DNA of 64,000 bases, from positions 186,001-250,000 of the forward strand of contig NZ_JAGWCB010000007.1 of the NCBI RefSeq assembly GCF_020387415.1, in the 5' to 3' direction. This document shows, one piece after another, positions 26,884-35,263 of the stretch. A program made the position numbers and the translations under genes. The notes beneath the pieces are model-generated. The model worked only from the letters and a program-made list of their open reading frames with translations. It was not told the origin of the DNA and did no database searches. Numbering within the stretch: the stretch's first letter is position 1; every line of letters starts with the position of its first letter. This stretch comes from Ideonella benzenivorans (GTDB lineage: Bacteria > Pseudomonadota > Gammaproteobacteria > Burkholderiales > Burkholderiaceae_C).

Positions 26884-27374
26884 CCTCCCTTGCGGTCGAC
26901 GCCGCGCCCCATCGCGTGCTGTGCTTTGGCAACGAGTTGCATGGCGATGATGGTTTCGCGTTGGCCGTTGGCCGGCAACTGGCGGCCCAGGGCCTGCCGG
27001 CCGGCTGGAGCCTGCACGAGGTTGGCACCCGCGGGCTGGACGCCCTGGCGCTGCTGCTTGACTGCCAGACGGCGCTGCTGCTGGACGCCGCGCAGCCCGC
27101 GGGCCAGCCCGGGCGCCTGGCTGAGCTCGACCCGCGGACCGTGCCGGTCGAAACCGGTCTGGCCGGCCATGCCATGGGCCTGGGTTACACCCTGCAGGCG
27201 CTGCGCAGCAGCGGGGCCCCCTGGCCCGCACTGCGCCTGTTGACCGCCGAGATGGCGGCGGTGCAACCGTACCGGCTGGGTCTGTCGGCGGCGGTGCAGC
27301 AGGCTGTGGCCCCCGCGGTGCAGCAGGTGCGGGCCTGGATGCAGGCGCAAGACACGGTGGAGCCGGCGCCATGA
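26880..27374 (+). CDS. Hydrogenase maturation protease (HyaD/HybD family)
   Basis: This 164-residue protein has the family motif CFGNELHGDDGF. Candidate nickel-ligand residues Glu19, Asp69 (LLLDAAQP) and His97 (AGHAMGLG) match the spacing of Glu16, Asp62 and His93 of HybD. These proteases clip the large-subunit C-terminus once nickel is inserted. It overlaps the large-subunit gene and the next gene by 4 bp each, so it is made with them. Its presence in a sensor-type hydrogenase operon is unusual. Confidence 0.85.
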   Translation: MTSLAVDAAPHRVLCFGNELHGDDGFALAVGRQLAAQGLPAGWSLHEVGTRGLDALALLLDCQTALLLDAAQPAGQPGRLAELDPRTVPVETGLAGHAMGLGYTLQALRSSGAPWPALRLLTAEMAAVQPYRLGLSAAVQQAVAPAVQQVRAWMQAQDTVEPAP

Positions 27375-30025
27375 AGCAGCACGACGCCCTGCTGTCGTTC
27401 TGGCCCGCCGAGCCGGCCGTCCCGGCCGGCGATGCCCTGGACCTGCTGCGCACCGAACTCGAGGCCCTGCGCCTGGCCAATACCGCGTTGCAGGACGAGC
27501 TGACGCATGGCGCGGAGCAGGCGGACACGATGCTGCTGGCGCTGGAGCGCCAGCGGGCCGAACTGCAGGCGGCGCGCGACCGTGAACAGGCCCTGTCGGC
27601 CTTTGCCGAACGCATCATGGAGACGGTGGGCGGGGCGGTGCTGGTGCTGGACCCGTCCGGGCGGCTGCGGCACGGCAACGCGCATTGCACCCAGGTCCTG
27701 GCGCCGCTGGCGGAAGGCGAGAGCATCGACGCCCTGCTGCATCCTGCCGACCGCGCCGCCCTGGCGGCCGCGTTGCCGGCCCTGCCATGGGCCGTGCACT
27801 CGGTGCTGTTCGAGCAGGTGCGGCGTCAGGGACGCTACCGGGCCGAACACCGGCTGGCCATGCGCGATGGCAGCCACCGCTACCACCTGGTCGAGGGCGC
27901 AGTGCTCTACAGCGCCCAGGGCAAGGAGGAAGGCGCGGTCATCACCTGCACCGACATCTCGGTGCTCAAGCGCAAGGAGCAGGAGCTGCTGGCCAGCGAT
28001 GCCCGCTTCAACCAGGCGGAGAGCGTGGCCCGGGTGGGCAGCTGGGAGCTGGACCCGCTCAGCGAGACCATGAGCTGGTCGGCCGAGACCCATCTGCTGC
28101 TGGATGTCCGGCCCGAGGTGTCGCCCAGCCTGGCCACGCTGTTCACCGCGATCCACCGCGAGGACCGGCTGGAGACGGCCCAGGCCTTCATGCTGGCGTT
28201 GAGCGCCCACGAGCCCTGCGACCTGGAATTCCGCATCGACACGGCCGACCAGTCGGTGCGCTGGGTCCACCTGCGGGCCAGTACCTTCGTGGCCGCCGAC
28301 CGGACGCCCCGCAGCGTGGGCACGGTGCAGGACATCACCGCCCGCCGCCATGCCGAGGATGAGCTGCGCCTGGCCGCCACGGTGTTCGACAACAGCCTGA
28401 ACGCGGTGCTGATCGCCGATGCCGAGGGCCGCATCCGCAAGATCAACCGCGCCTTCACCGCCATCCTGGGCTATGAAGAGGCCGACGTGCTGGGCCGCCA
28501 GCCCAATGTGATGAAGTCGGGCCAGCACCCGCCCAGCTTCTACCAGGACATGTGGGGCCAGTTGCACGAACGCGGTCACTGGGAGGGCGAGATCCTCAAC
28601 CGCCACCGCGACGGCCACATCGTCTCCATCTGGCAGAACATCACCACCGTGCGGGGTGGGGCGGGCGAGATCAAGTACTACATCGGCATCTTCTCGGACA
28701 TCACCGAGCAGAAGGCCCAGGCCCAGCGCATCCACCAACTGGCCTATTACGACGCCCTGACCGGCCTGCCCAACCGGGCCCTGCTGATGGACCGCTGCCG
28801 CCAGGCGCTGGCCCGCGCGCGGCGCTCGCACGGGCTGCTGGCGGTGCTGTTCATGGACCTGGACCGCTTCAAGCACATCAACGACAGCCTGGGTCACCCG
28901 GTGGGGGATGCGCTGCTGCAGGCGGTCGGGATCCGGCTGCAGCAGGTGGTGCGCGACACCGACACCGTGGCCCGCCTGGGCGGCGATGAGTTCGTGGTGC
29001 TGCTGGAGAACATCGACTCCCTGCTGGATGTCGAGGCCAGCGCGCACCGCATCATCCAGGCCTTCCACGAGCCCTTCGTGCTGGAGTCGCACACGCTGTC
29101 GGTGGCCACCACCATCGGCGTGAGCCTCTATCCCGAGCATGGTGCGGATGTCACCAGCCTGTTCAAGTTTGCCGACCTGGCGCTCTACCAGGCCAAGGAG
29201 ACGGCCCGCGGCGGCTACCGGCTGTTTGAGCCGCACCTGAACGAGCTGGCGCTGGATCGGATGCGGCTGGAGAACGACCTGCGGCGCGCACTGGAGCGCG
29301 ACGAGTTCGTGCTGAACTACCAGCCCGTCTATGCCCTGGGCGATGGCCGGCTGGTGGGCGCCGAGGTGCTGCTGCGCTGGCCCCACCCGGAGCTGGGGCC
29401 GGTCTCGCCGGCCACCTTCATCCCGGTGGCGGAGGACAGCGGCCTGATCATCCCGATCGGGGCCTGGGTGCTGGAGACGGCCTGCCGCCAGGCCCGGGCC
29501 TGGCTGGACGCCGGGTTGGAGATCGGCGTGATCGCCGTCAACGTGGCCGGCCTGCAGATCCAGCGCGGCGACCTGGCCGAGACGGTGGCTCGCGTGCTGC
29601 AGCACACCGGCTTGCCAGCGCAGCGGTTGGAGCTGGAGATCAGCGAGTCCTACATCATGCGGCATGCCGAGCGCGACCTGCAGCAGCTGGCCGATCTGCG
29701 CGCCCTGGGCGTGGCGCTGGCCATCGACGACTTCGGCACCGGACAGACCTCGCTCAGCCACCTCTGGCGCCTGCCGCTCAACAAGCTCAAGGTGGACCGC
29801 GCCTTCATCAAGGACCTGGAGCGTGACACCGCCGGTGCCACCGTGACCCGCGCCATCATCGGCCTGGGCCATGGCCTGGGCTTCGTGGTGCAGGCCGAGG
29901 GGGTGGAGACCGACGCCCAGGCCGAGTTCCTGCGCGCCCACAGTTGCGACCTGGTGCAGGGCTTCCGCTTCGCTCGCCCGCTGCCGGCGGAGGAATTCGC
30001 GCGCCGCTGTCCCTCGCGTTCGTGA
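27371..30025 (+). CDS. PAS-GGDEF-EAL cyclic-di-GMP protein coupled to the sensor hydrogenase
   Basis: This 884-residue, apparently soluble protein has an N-terminal coiled-coil-like stretch (residues 20-75) and about three PAS/PAC units (about 75-195, 210-325, 330-450). GGDEF is intact at about residue 537, with an inhibitory-site RDTD five residues before it. The EAL domain has EVLLRW at about 665, LEISES, DDFGTG at about 786 and AEGVET, so catalytic residues are kept. It may make and break cyclic-di-GMP. It overlaps the protease gene by 4 bp and stands where a PAS histidine kinase (HupT/HoxJ) sits in classical H2-sensing systems. Confidence 0.92.
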   Translation: MKQHDALLSFWPAEPAVPAGDALDLLRTELEALRLANTALQDELTHGAEQADTMLLALERQRAELQAARDREQALSAFAERIMETVGGAVLVLDPSGRLRHGNAHCTQVLAPLAEGESIDALLHPADRAALAAALPALPWAVHSVLFEQVRRQGRYRAEHRLAMRDGSHRYHLVEGAVLYSAQGKEEGAVITCTDISVLKRKEQELLASDARFNQAESVARVGSWELDPLSETMSWSAETHLLLDVRPEVSPSLATLFTAIHREDRLETAQAFMLALSAHEPCDLEFRIDTADQSVRWVHLRASTFVAADRTPRSVGTVQDITARRHAEDELRLAATVFDNSLNAVLIADAEGRIRKINRAFTAILGYEEADVLGRQPNVMKSGQHPPSFYQDMWGQLHERGHWEGEILNRHRDGHIVSIWQNITTVRGGAGEIKYYIGIFSDITEQKAQAQRIHQLAYYDALTGLPNRALLMDRCRQALARARRSHGLLAVLFMDLDRFKHINDSLGHPVGDALLQAVGIRLQQVVRDTDTVARLGGDEFVVLLENIDSLLDVEASAHRIIQAFHEPFVLESHTLSVATTIGVSLYPEHGADVTSLFKFADLALYQAKETARGGYRLFEPHLNELALDRMRLENDLRRALERDEFVLNYQPVYALGDGRLVGAEVLLRWPHPELGPVSPATFIPVAEDSGLIIPIGAWVLETACRQARAWLDAGLEIGVIAVNVAGLQIQRGDLAETVARVLQHTGLPAQRLELEISESYIMRHAERDLQQLADLRALGVALAIDDFGTGQTSLSHLWRLPLNKLKVDRAFIKDLERDTAGATVTRAIIGLGHGLGFVVQAEGVETDAQAEFLRAHSCDLVQGFRFARPLPAEEFARRCPSRS

Positions 30026-30028
30026 TGG

Positions 30029-30046
30029 ACCCGGGAAAACCCGGGT
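30029..30046. terminator. Hairpin after the hydrogenase/c-di-GMP operon
   Basis: ACCCGGG, an AAAA loop and CCCGGGT form a perfect 7-bp stem 4 bp past the stop of the GGDEF-EAL gene. No T-run follows on the plus strand. It may end or weaken transcription before the cytochrome gene. Confidence 0.45.
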
Positions 30047-30132
30047 TGCATCGGGGGGAAGCCCGACTCACCCCCGAGCGGGTAAACGCCTAACCTCTCC
30101 GGCAAAACCTTGGCAACAAAAAGGTCTTGCCC

Positions 30133-32217
30133 ATGAGAGAAGTTAACAGCCCCCGCATCCGGCGCTACGGCCTCATCGCCGCCGCCGTGGTGGCCGTGGT
30201 CGGTGCGGCCGCGGTCTGGATGGCCATGCCGCCCAGCGTCGAGAACAAGGACCCTGGCTTCGGCGCCAAAGCCGATGACGCCCTGGTGGCCCAGGGCCGC
30301 TACGTGGCCCAGCTGGGCGATTGCGTGGCCTGCCACACCGCCCCGGGTGGCGGCGAGATGGCCGGTGGTCGCCCGCTGGAGACCCCGTTCGGCACCATCT
30401 ACTCGACCAACATCACCCCCGACGCGCAGCACGGCATCGGCCAGTGGACCTACGGCCAGTTCGACCGCGCCATGCGCCATGGCGTGTCGGCCGACGGGCA
30501 TCGGCTGTATCCGGCCATGCCTTACCCGTCGTACGCCAAGATGACTGACGCGGACATGAAGGCCTTGTGGGCCTACCTGCGCCAGGGGGTGCAGCCGGTG
30601 GCCCAGGCCAACCCGCCGCTGGGCATGCACTTCCCGTTCAACCAGCGCTGGGGCCTGGCCTACTGGGATGCGGTGTTCGCCGACAAGACCCCCTTCGTGC
30701 CCAACCCGCAGAAGGACGCGGTCTGGAACCGCGGCGCCTACCTGGTGCAGGGCCTGGGCCACTGCGGCGCCTGCCACACGCCGCGCGGCATCGGCTTCCA
30801 GGAGCAGGCCATGAGCGACATGGGCTCCAAGGGCAAGCTGTTCCTGTCGGGCGCCCAGGTCGAGCACTGGAATGCGGTGGAGCTGCGGGACCTCTGGACC
30901 GTGCCGGACACCGTTGAGATGCTCAAGACCGGGCAGAACCGCTTTGCCACCGCGTCGGGCAGCATGACCGACGTGATCCTGCACTCGACCCAGCATGTGA
31001 ACGACCCGGACCTGGTGGCCATCGCCACCTATCTGAAGTCGCTGCCGTCGGACAAGCCCAAGACCGCCGCGCCAGCACCGGTGGCGGCCAGCACCGAAGC
31101 GCCGGCCAAGCTGTTCACCACCGCCGGTGGCCTGGGCTACACCCAGTTCTGCACCGACTGCCACCGCCCGAGCGGCAGCGGCGTGAAGGGCGTGTTCCCG
31201 GCCCTGGCCGGCAACCCGACGGTGGCGGCCAAGGACCCGGCCACGCTGATCCACATCACGCTGACGGGCTGGAAGACCGCCTCCACCGGCGCCCATCCGC
31301 GGGTCTACACCATGCCGGCCTTTGCCCGGCTCAGCGATGCCGAGATCGCCGAGATCCTGAGCTTCGTGCGCGAAAGCTGGGGGCAGGGCGCCGGTGCGGT
31401 GGCGGCGGCGGACGTGGCCGCAGCGCGCAAGAACCTGGACCCGAAGATCGACAAGTCGGCCTTTGAGACGCCGCGCCTGTCCAAGCTGCTGGCAGAGCCC
31501 AACGCGGCCCAACTGGTGCGCGGCATGCGGCTGAACTCGGAAACCCACATCCTGCTGCCCAAGAACGTTGGCAATGACCTGAACTGCACCTCCTGCCACC
31601 TGAATGCGGGGACGGTGGCCGATGGCTCGCCGTATGTGGGCATCACCGCCTTCTTCCCCTCGTATGCGCCGCGGGCCGGCAAGGTCATCACCATCGAGGA
31701 CCGCATCAACGGCTGCTTCCGCCGCTCGATGAACGGCAAGCCGCTGCCGCCCGATTCGGACGACATGAAGGCGATGGTGGCCTACTTCGACTGGATGAAG
31801 GGCAACACCAAGAAGGAAGACAAGGTGCCCGGCCGCGGCGTGGGCAAGGTCGACCCGAAGATCGTGCCCAACCTGGCCAACGGTGAGAAGGTCTATGGCG
31901 CCCAATGCGCGGTCTGCCACGGTGCCAATGGCGAAGGCCTGAAGGACGCCGCCGGCCGCACCGTCTACCCGCCGCTGTGGGGCGACCGCTCCTTCAACAT
32001 CGGTGCCGGCATGGCCCGCACCTACACCGCGGCCGCCTTCGTCAAGCGCAACATGCCCATCGGCTTCCATGAGAAGTTCCCGCTGGGCCAGGGCGGCCTG
32101 TCGGATCAGGATGCGGTGGACGTGGCCGAGTACTTCAGCCACCAGCCCCGCCCGGACTTCCCCGACAAGGTGAAGGACTGGCCGAAGGACCCCAAGCCCA
32201 AGGATGCGCGCTACTGA
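30133..32217 (+). CDS. tsdA: Five-haem cytochrome: dehydrogenase-type cytochrome fused to thiosulfate dehydrogenase TsdA
   Basis: This 694-residue protein starts at the ATG at 30133, 8 bp after AAGG. An N-terminal membrane segment (about residues 12-34) anchors or exports it. Residues about 45-420 carry three c-type haem motifs, CVACH (64), CGACH (211) and CTDCH (340), and resemble the cytochrome subunit of membrane alcohol/gluconate dehydrogenases. Residues about 450-694 are TsdA: CTSCH (485), CAVCH (592), and Cys528 in INGCFRRSMNG at the place of the cysteine axial ligand of the active-site haem. TsdA joins two thiosulfates to tetrathionate, or the reverse. Usual TsdA proteins have two haems. 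Confidence 0.9.
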   Translation: MREVNSPRIRRYGLIAAAVVAVVGAAAVWMAMPPSVENKDPGFGAKADDALVAQGRYVAQLGDCVACHTAPGGGEMAGGRPLETPFGTIYSTNITPDAQHGIGQWTYGQFDRAMRHGVSADGHRLYPAMPYPSYAKMTDADMKALWAYLRQGVQPVAQANPPLGMHFPFNQRWGLAYWDAVFADKTPFVPNPQKDAVWNRGAYLVQGLGHCGACHTPRGIGFQEQAMSDMGSKGKLFLSGAQVEHWNAVELRDLWTVPDTVEMLKTGQNRFATASGSMTDVILHSTQHVNDPDLVAIATYLKSLPSDKPKTAAPAPVAASTEAPAKLFTTAGGLGYTQFCTDCHRPSGSGVKGVFPALAGNPTVAAKDPATLIHITLTGWKTASTGAHPRVYTMPAFARLSDAEIAEILSFVRESWGQGAGAVAAADVAAARKNLDPKIDKSAFETPRLSKLLAEPNAAQLVRGMRLNSETHILLPKNVGNDLNCTSCHLNAGTVADGSPYVGITAFFPSYAPRAGKVITIEDRINGCFRRSMNGKPLPPDSDDMKAMVAYFDWMKGNTKKEDKVPGRGVGKVDPKIVPNLANGEKVYGAQCAVCHGANGEGLKDAAGRTVYPPLWGDRSFNIGAGMARTYTAAAFVKRNMPIGFHEKFPLGQGGLSDQDAVDVAEYFSHQPRPDFPDKVKDWPKDPKPKDARY

Positions 32218-32259
32218 TCCTCTGAAACTCCGTCAGGCCACTGAGACAACGGCCTGTTC

Positions 32260-32290
32260 GGCCGGTCCCCGCGAGGGGGCCGGCCTTTTT
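32260..32290 (+). terminator. Intrinsic terminator of the tsdA fusion gene
   Basis: An 11-pair stem (GGCCGGTCCCC with GGGGGCCGGCC, one G-T pair) closes a GCGA loop and is followed by TTTTT at 32286-32290. It lies 43 bp past the tsdA stop. It is the clearest intrinsic terminator in the window. The next gene starts only about 20 bp beyond it. Confidence 0.92.
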
Positions 32291-32311
32291 GCCTGTGCTA
32301 GCGTGCCCGGC

Positions 32312-34087
32312 GTGTTGCGCTCTCTCGTCCTTCCTTTCCTGATCCTGGCGGCGGCGGCCGGCGGGCCGACGCAGGCCCGGGCCGACACCGTGCGCATCGC
32401 CGTGCTGGCCTTCCAGGGCTCCGAGCGGGCGGCCAAGGACTTCGAGCCCACGCTGGCCTACCTCGGCCGGGCCCTGCCGCAGCACCGGTTCGAAATGGTG
32501 CCGCTGGACCCGGACGGCATCGAGCAGGCGGTGCAGGCCCACACGGTGGACTTCGTGGTCACCAACCCCGGCGACTATGTGGACCTGGAGGCCGGCCAGG
32601 GCGTCACCCGGCTGGCCACGCTGGAAAGCAGCGACCACGCGGTGCCGACGGACACCGTGGGCTCCACCGTCATCGTGCCGAACCGGCCCGGCCATCCCAC
32701 CCGCTTCCAGGACCTGGCCCACCGCCGGCTGGCGGTGGTGTCGGACGACGCCTTCGGCGGCTGGCGCGTCATCTGGCGCGAGATGGTGGAGTCGGGTGTC
32801 GAACCCGAGCACCTGCAGGCCCTGGTGGTCACCGGCTTCCCGATGGAATCGGTGATCGAGGCGGTGCGCTCCGGCCGGGCGGCGGCCGGTGTGCTGCGCA
32901 CCTGCCTGCTGGAGGAGGAGATCGCCGAGGGCCGGGTGCGGCCGGACGAATTCGCGGTGGTGGCCGAGCGCACCCAGCCCGGCTTCCCCTGCCGGCTGTC
33001 CTCGCGCCTGTACCCTGACTGGCCCTTCGCCCGCCTGGCCGGCACGCCGCCGGAGCTGGCCAAGGCGGTGACGGCCAGCCTGCTGACCATGCCGGCGGTG
33101 GATGGCCGGGCCTGGACCGCACCGCAGGACTACACCACCGTCCACGCGCTGTTCCGCGAGCTGAAGATCGGCCCCTACGCCTACCTGGCCCACACCACGG
33201 TGAGCGGCTTCGTCCGCGGTCACTGGCAGTGGTTCGTGGTGGCGGCCCTGGCGGTGCTGTGGTGGGTGTTCCATGTGGTGCGGGTCGAAACCCTGGTGCG
33301 GCGCCGCACCGCCGAGCTGACCCGGGCCATCGAAGGCCGTGAGGCGGCCGAGCGCGTGGCCCGCCAGCACCGCGAGGAGCGCGACCAGTTCTCCCGCCTG
33401 GGCATCCTGGGCGAAATGGCCTCCAACATCGCCCACGAGCTGAACCAGCCGCTGGCCGCCATCACCAACTACGCCGAGGGCATCACCCGCGTGATCGACG
33501 CCGGCCGCGTCGATCCGGCCTTCATCCGCAACGGCGCGCGCGGCATCGCCGGCCAGGCGGAGCGGGCCGGGGTCATCATCCGCCGCATCCGCGGCTTCGT
33601 GCGGCGGCGCGAGGTGAAGCTGGAGCACCTGAGCGTCAACGAGGTGGTGCGCGAAACGCTGGCGCTGTTCGAGGGCCAGGCCCTGCTGCGCGGGGTGCCG
33701 CTGTCGGTGCAGCTGGCCGAGGGCCTGCCGCGCATCGCGGCCGACCAGATCGAGGTCGAGCAGGTGCTGCTCAACCTGCTGCAGAACGCGCTGGACGTGA
33801 TGGAAGGCAGCCCGAACAAGGCGCTGGGCATCACCGTGGCCACCCGCCGCACCGAGGACAACGTGGAGGTGGCCGTGCGCGACCACGGCAGCGGCCTGAC
33901 ACCCGAGGTGCAGGCCCACCTGTTCGATCCCTTCTTCACCACCAAGCCGCAGGGCCTGGGCCTGGGCCTGTCGATCTGCCGCACCATCGTCGAAAGCCAT
34001 GGCGGGCACCTGTGGGCCACCAACGAACCCGAGGGCGGGCTGAGCATGCGCTTCACCCTGCCCGTTCTTGCGGAGGACACCCCGTGA
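32312..34087 (+). CDS. Sensor histidine kinase with PhnD-like periplasmic domain (TtrS-like)
   Basis: The protein is about 591 residues from the GTG at 32312; a GTG at 32303 is an alternative, and no good ribosome-binding site helps choose. It has a signal peptide, then a periplasmic phosphonate-binding-type domain (about residues 25-290: VLAFQGSERAAKDFEPTLAY, VVTNPGDYVDL, DAFGGWRVIW). One membrane helix follows (WFVVAALAVLWWVF), then HisKA with the phospho-histidine in ASNIAHELNQPL and HATPase motifs (NLLQNALDVM, DHGSGL, GLGLGLSICRTIV). TtrS tetrathionate sensors have this layout, and the adjacent TsdA would form tetrathionate. The ligand is inference. Confidence 0.85.
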   Translation: MLRSLVLPFLILAAAAGGPTQARADTVRIAVLAFQGSERAAKDFEPTLAYLGRALPQHRFEMVPLDPDGIEQAVQAHTVDFVVTNPGDYVDLEAGQGVTRLATLESSDHAVPTDTVGSTVIVPNRPGHPTRFQDLAHRRLAVVSDDAFGGWRVIWREMVESGVEPEHLQALVVTGFPMESVIEAVRSGRAAAGVLRTCLLEEEIAEGRVRPDEFAVVAERTQPGFPCRLSSRLYPDWPFARLAGTPPELAKAVTASLLTMPAVDGRAWTAPQDYTTVHALFRELKIGPYAYLAHTTVSGFVRGHWQWFVVAALAVLWWVFHVVRVETLVRRRTAELTRAIEGREAAERVARQHREERDQFSRLGILGEMASNIAHELNQPLAAITNYAEGITRVIDAGRVDPAFIRNGARGIAGQAERAGVIIRRIRGFVRRREVKLEHLSVNEVVRETLALFEGQALLRGVPLSVQLAEGLPRIAADQIEVEQVLLNLLQNALDVMEGSPNKALGITVATRRTEDNVEVAVRDHGSGLTPEVQAHLFDPFFTTKPQGLGLGLSICRTIVESHGGHLWATNEPEGGLSMRFTLPVLAEDTP

Positions 34088-34737
34088 CCCCGAGCGCCGA
34101 CCCGAGCGAGCTCAGCAGCCCGCTGATCCTGATCGTCGATGACGACGAGGCCATGCGCAGTTCGATGGCCTTTCTGTTCGCCTCCATTGGCCTGGCGGCG
34201 CAGAGCTTTCCGGATGCGGCCAGCTTCCTGGCCGCGCTGCCGCCCGAGGGCGCGCAGCGGCCCGGCGCGCTGGTGCTGGACGTGCGCATGCCCGGCATGA
34301 GCGGGCTGGAGCTGCAGCGGCTGCTGGCCGAGCGCCACTTCCCGCTGCCCATCCTGATCGTCACCGGCCACGGCGACGTGCCGATGGCGGTGCAGGCCCT
34401 GAAGGCCGGGGCCTACGACTTCATCGAGAAGCCCTTCAAGGAGCAGTACCTGCTGGACATGGTGGGCGCGGCGATCCGCGTCTCCGAGGAGACGCTGGCC
34501 CGGCAAAGCCGCCAGCGCTCCATCGCCGAGCGCCTGGCCCGCCTGGGCCGGCGCGAGCGCGAGGTTCTGGAGGGCATCCTGACGGGCAAGCTCAACAAGG
34601 TCATCGCCTATGAGCTGGACCTGTCGGTCAAGACGGTGGAGGCTTACCGGGCCTCGATCATGCTGAAGATGGAGGCCGGTTCGCTGGCCGAGTTGGCCAG
34701 GATGGTCCCGACGTCCGGCTGGGGCGAACCGTCCTGA
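34084..34737 (+). CDS. FixJ/TtrR-type response regulator
   Basis: This 217-residue protein starts with a GTG that overlaps the kinase stop (GTGA). The receiver domain (residues about 12-130) has the acidic pair VDDDEAM, the phosphorylation Asp in LVLDVRMPG, VTGHGDV and the Lys of EKPFKEQY. A LuxR/NarL-type helix-turn-helix follows (LGRREREVLEGILTGKLNKVIAYEL, then SVKTVEAYRASIM; shown here in parts of one segment). It is the partner of the TtrS-like kinase. Its last 80 bp overlap the convergent hydroxylase gene. Confidence 0.9.
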   Translation: MTPSADPSELSSPLILIVDDDEAMRSSMAFLFASIGLAAQSFPDAASFLAALPPEGAQRPGALVLDVRMPGMSGLELQRLLAERHFPLPILIVTGHGDVPMAVQALKAGAYDFIEKPFKEQYLLDMVGAAIRVSEETLARQSRQRSIAERLARLGRREREVLEGILTGKLNKVIAYELDLSVKTVEAYRASIMLKMEAGSLAELARMVPTSGWGEPS

Positions 34738-35263
34738 AGACCTGATCCCACAGCGCGGTCGTGACCCCATAGAAGCCCGGCTGGTCACCGTGGTGGTGAA
34801 GCGAGTGGTGGCGTTTTCGCTGGCGCAGCCAGGCGTTGTCGGCGCGCCAGTGGTGGATGGCGTGGTGGGTGAGGGAATAGAACTGGTAGCCGATCAGCAA
34901 GCCCAGCGTCAGGGGGCAGGCGCGCCAGAGGCCGCCCAGAGCCCACGCGGGGGCGAACACCAGCCCCGCAAAGAGCGCGCCGCTGACCAGGGTGGGCGTG
35001 CAGATCAGCGCGGTGGGCCGTGCGTGGTGCTGCGCATGCCACCCGCAAAACGGGGGCAGGCCATGCAGCACGAAGCGGTGCATGGCGTACTCAATGAGCG
35101 TCCAGGCGCCCAGGCCCAGCCCGACCCAGGCCAGGCTCTGCCAGCGCAGCGGACCCGGCACGAACGCGATCACGAAGCCGCCGAGCGCGACGATGGCCAG
35201 GCCATACAGCAGCGCGTCGGCCCAGTAGACCGTCTTGCTGTGTTCGAGGGAAAGCAGGCTCAT
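34658..35263 (-). CDS. Fatty-acid hydroxylase / sterol desaturase family membrane protein
   Basis: This 201-residue protein has about four hydrophobic segments and the clustered histidines of the di-iron membrane hydroxylases: HRFVLHG near residue 62, HAQHHARP near 76, HHAIHH near 133 and HHSLHHHG near 151. This set binds two irons that activate O2 to hydroxylate lipid chains or carotenoids. The substrate is unknown. The C-terminal 27 residues lie in the overlap with the response regulator and look unlike the family, so the reading frame may have been extended by a lost stop codon. Confidence 0.82.
   Translation of the reverse strand: MSLLSLEHSKTVYWADALLYGLAIVALGGFVIAFVPGPLRWQSLAWVGLGLGAWTLIEYAMHRFVLHGLPPFCGWHAQHHARPTALICTPTLVSGALFAGLVFAPAWALGGLWRACPLTLGLLIGYQFYSLTHHAIHHWRADNAWLRQRKRHHSLHHHGDQPGFYGVTTALWDQVFRTVRPSRTSGPSWPTRPANRPPSSA

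Noticed and set aside
24385-27726. 1113-residue minus-strand frame opposite the hydrogenase genes
   Set aside because: Antisense to well-recognised hydrogenase subunits; no coherent domain.
27185-29941. 918-residue minus-strand frame opposite the GGDEF-EAL gene
   Set aside because: Repetitive Gly/Gln/His/Arg-rich translation without any motif; antisense shadow.
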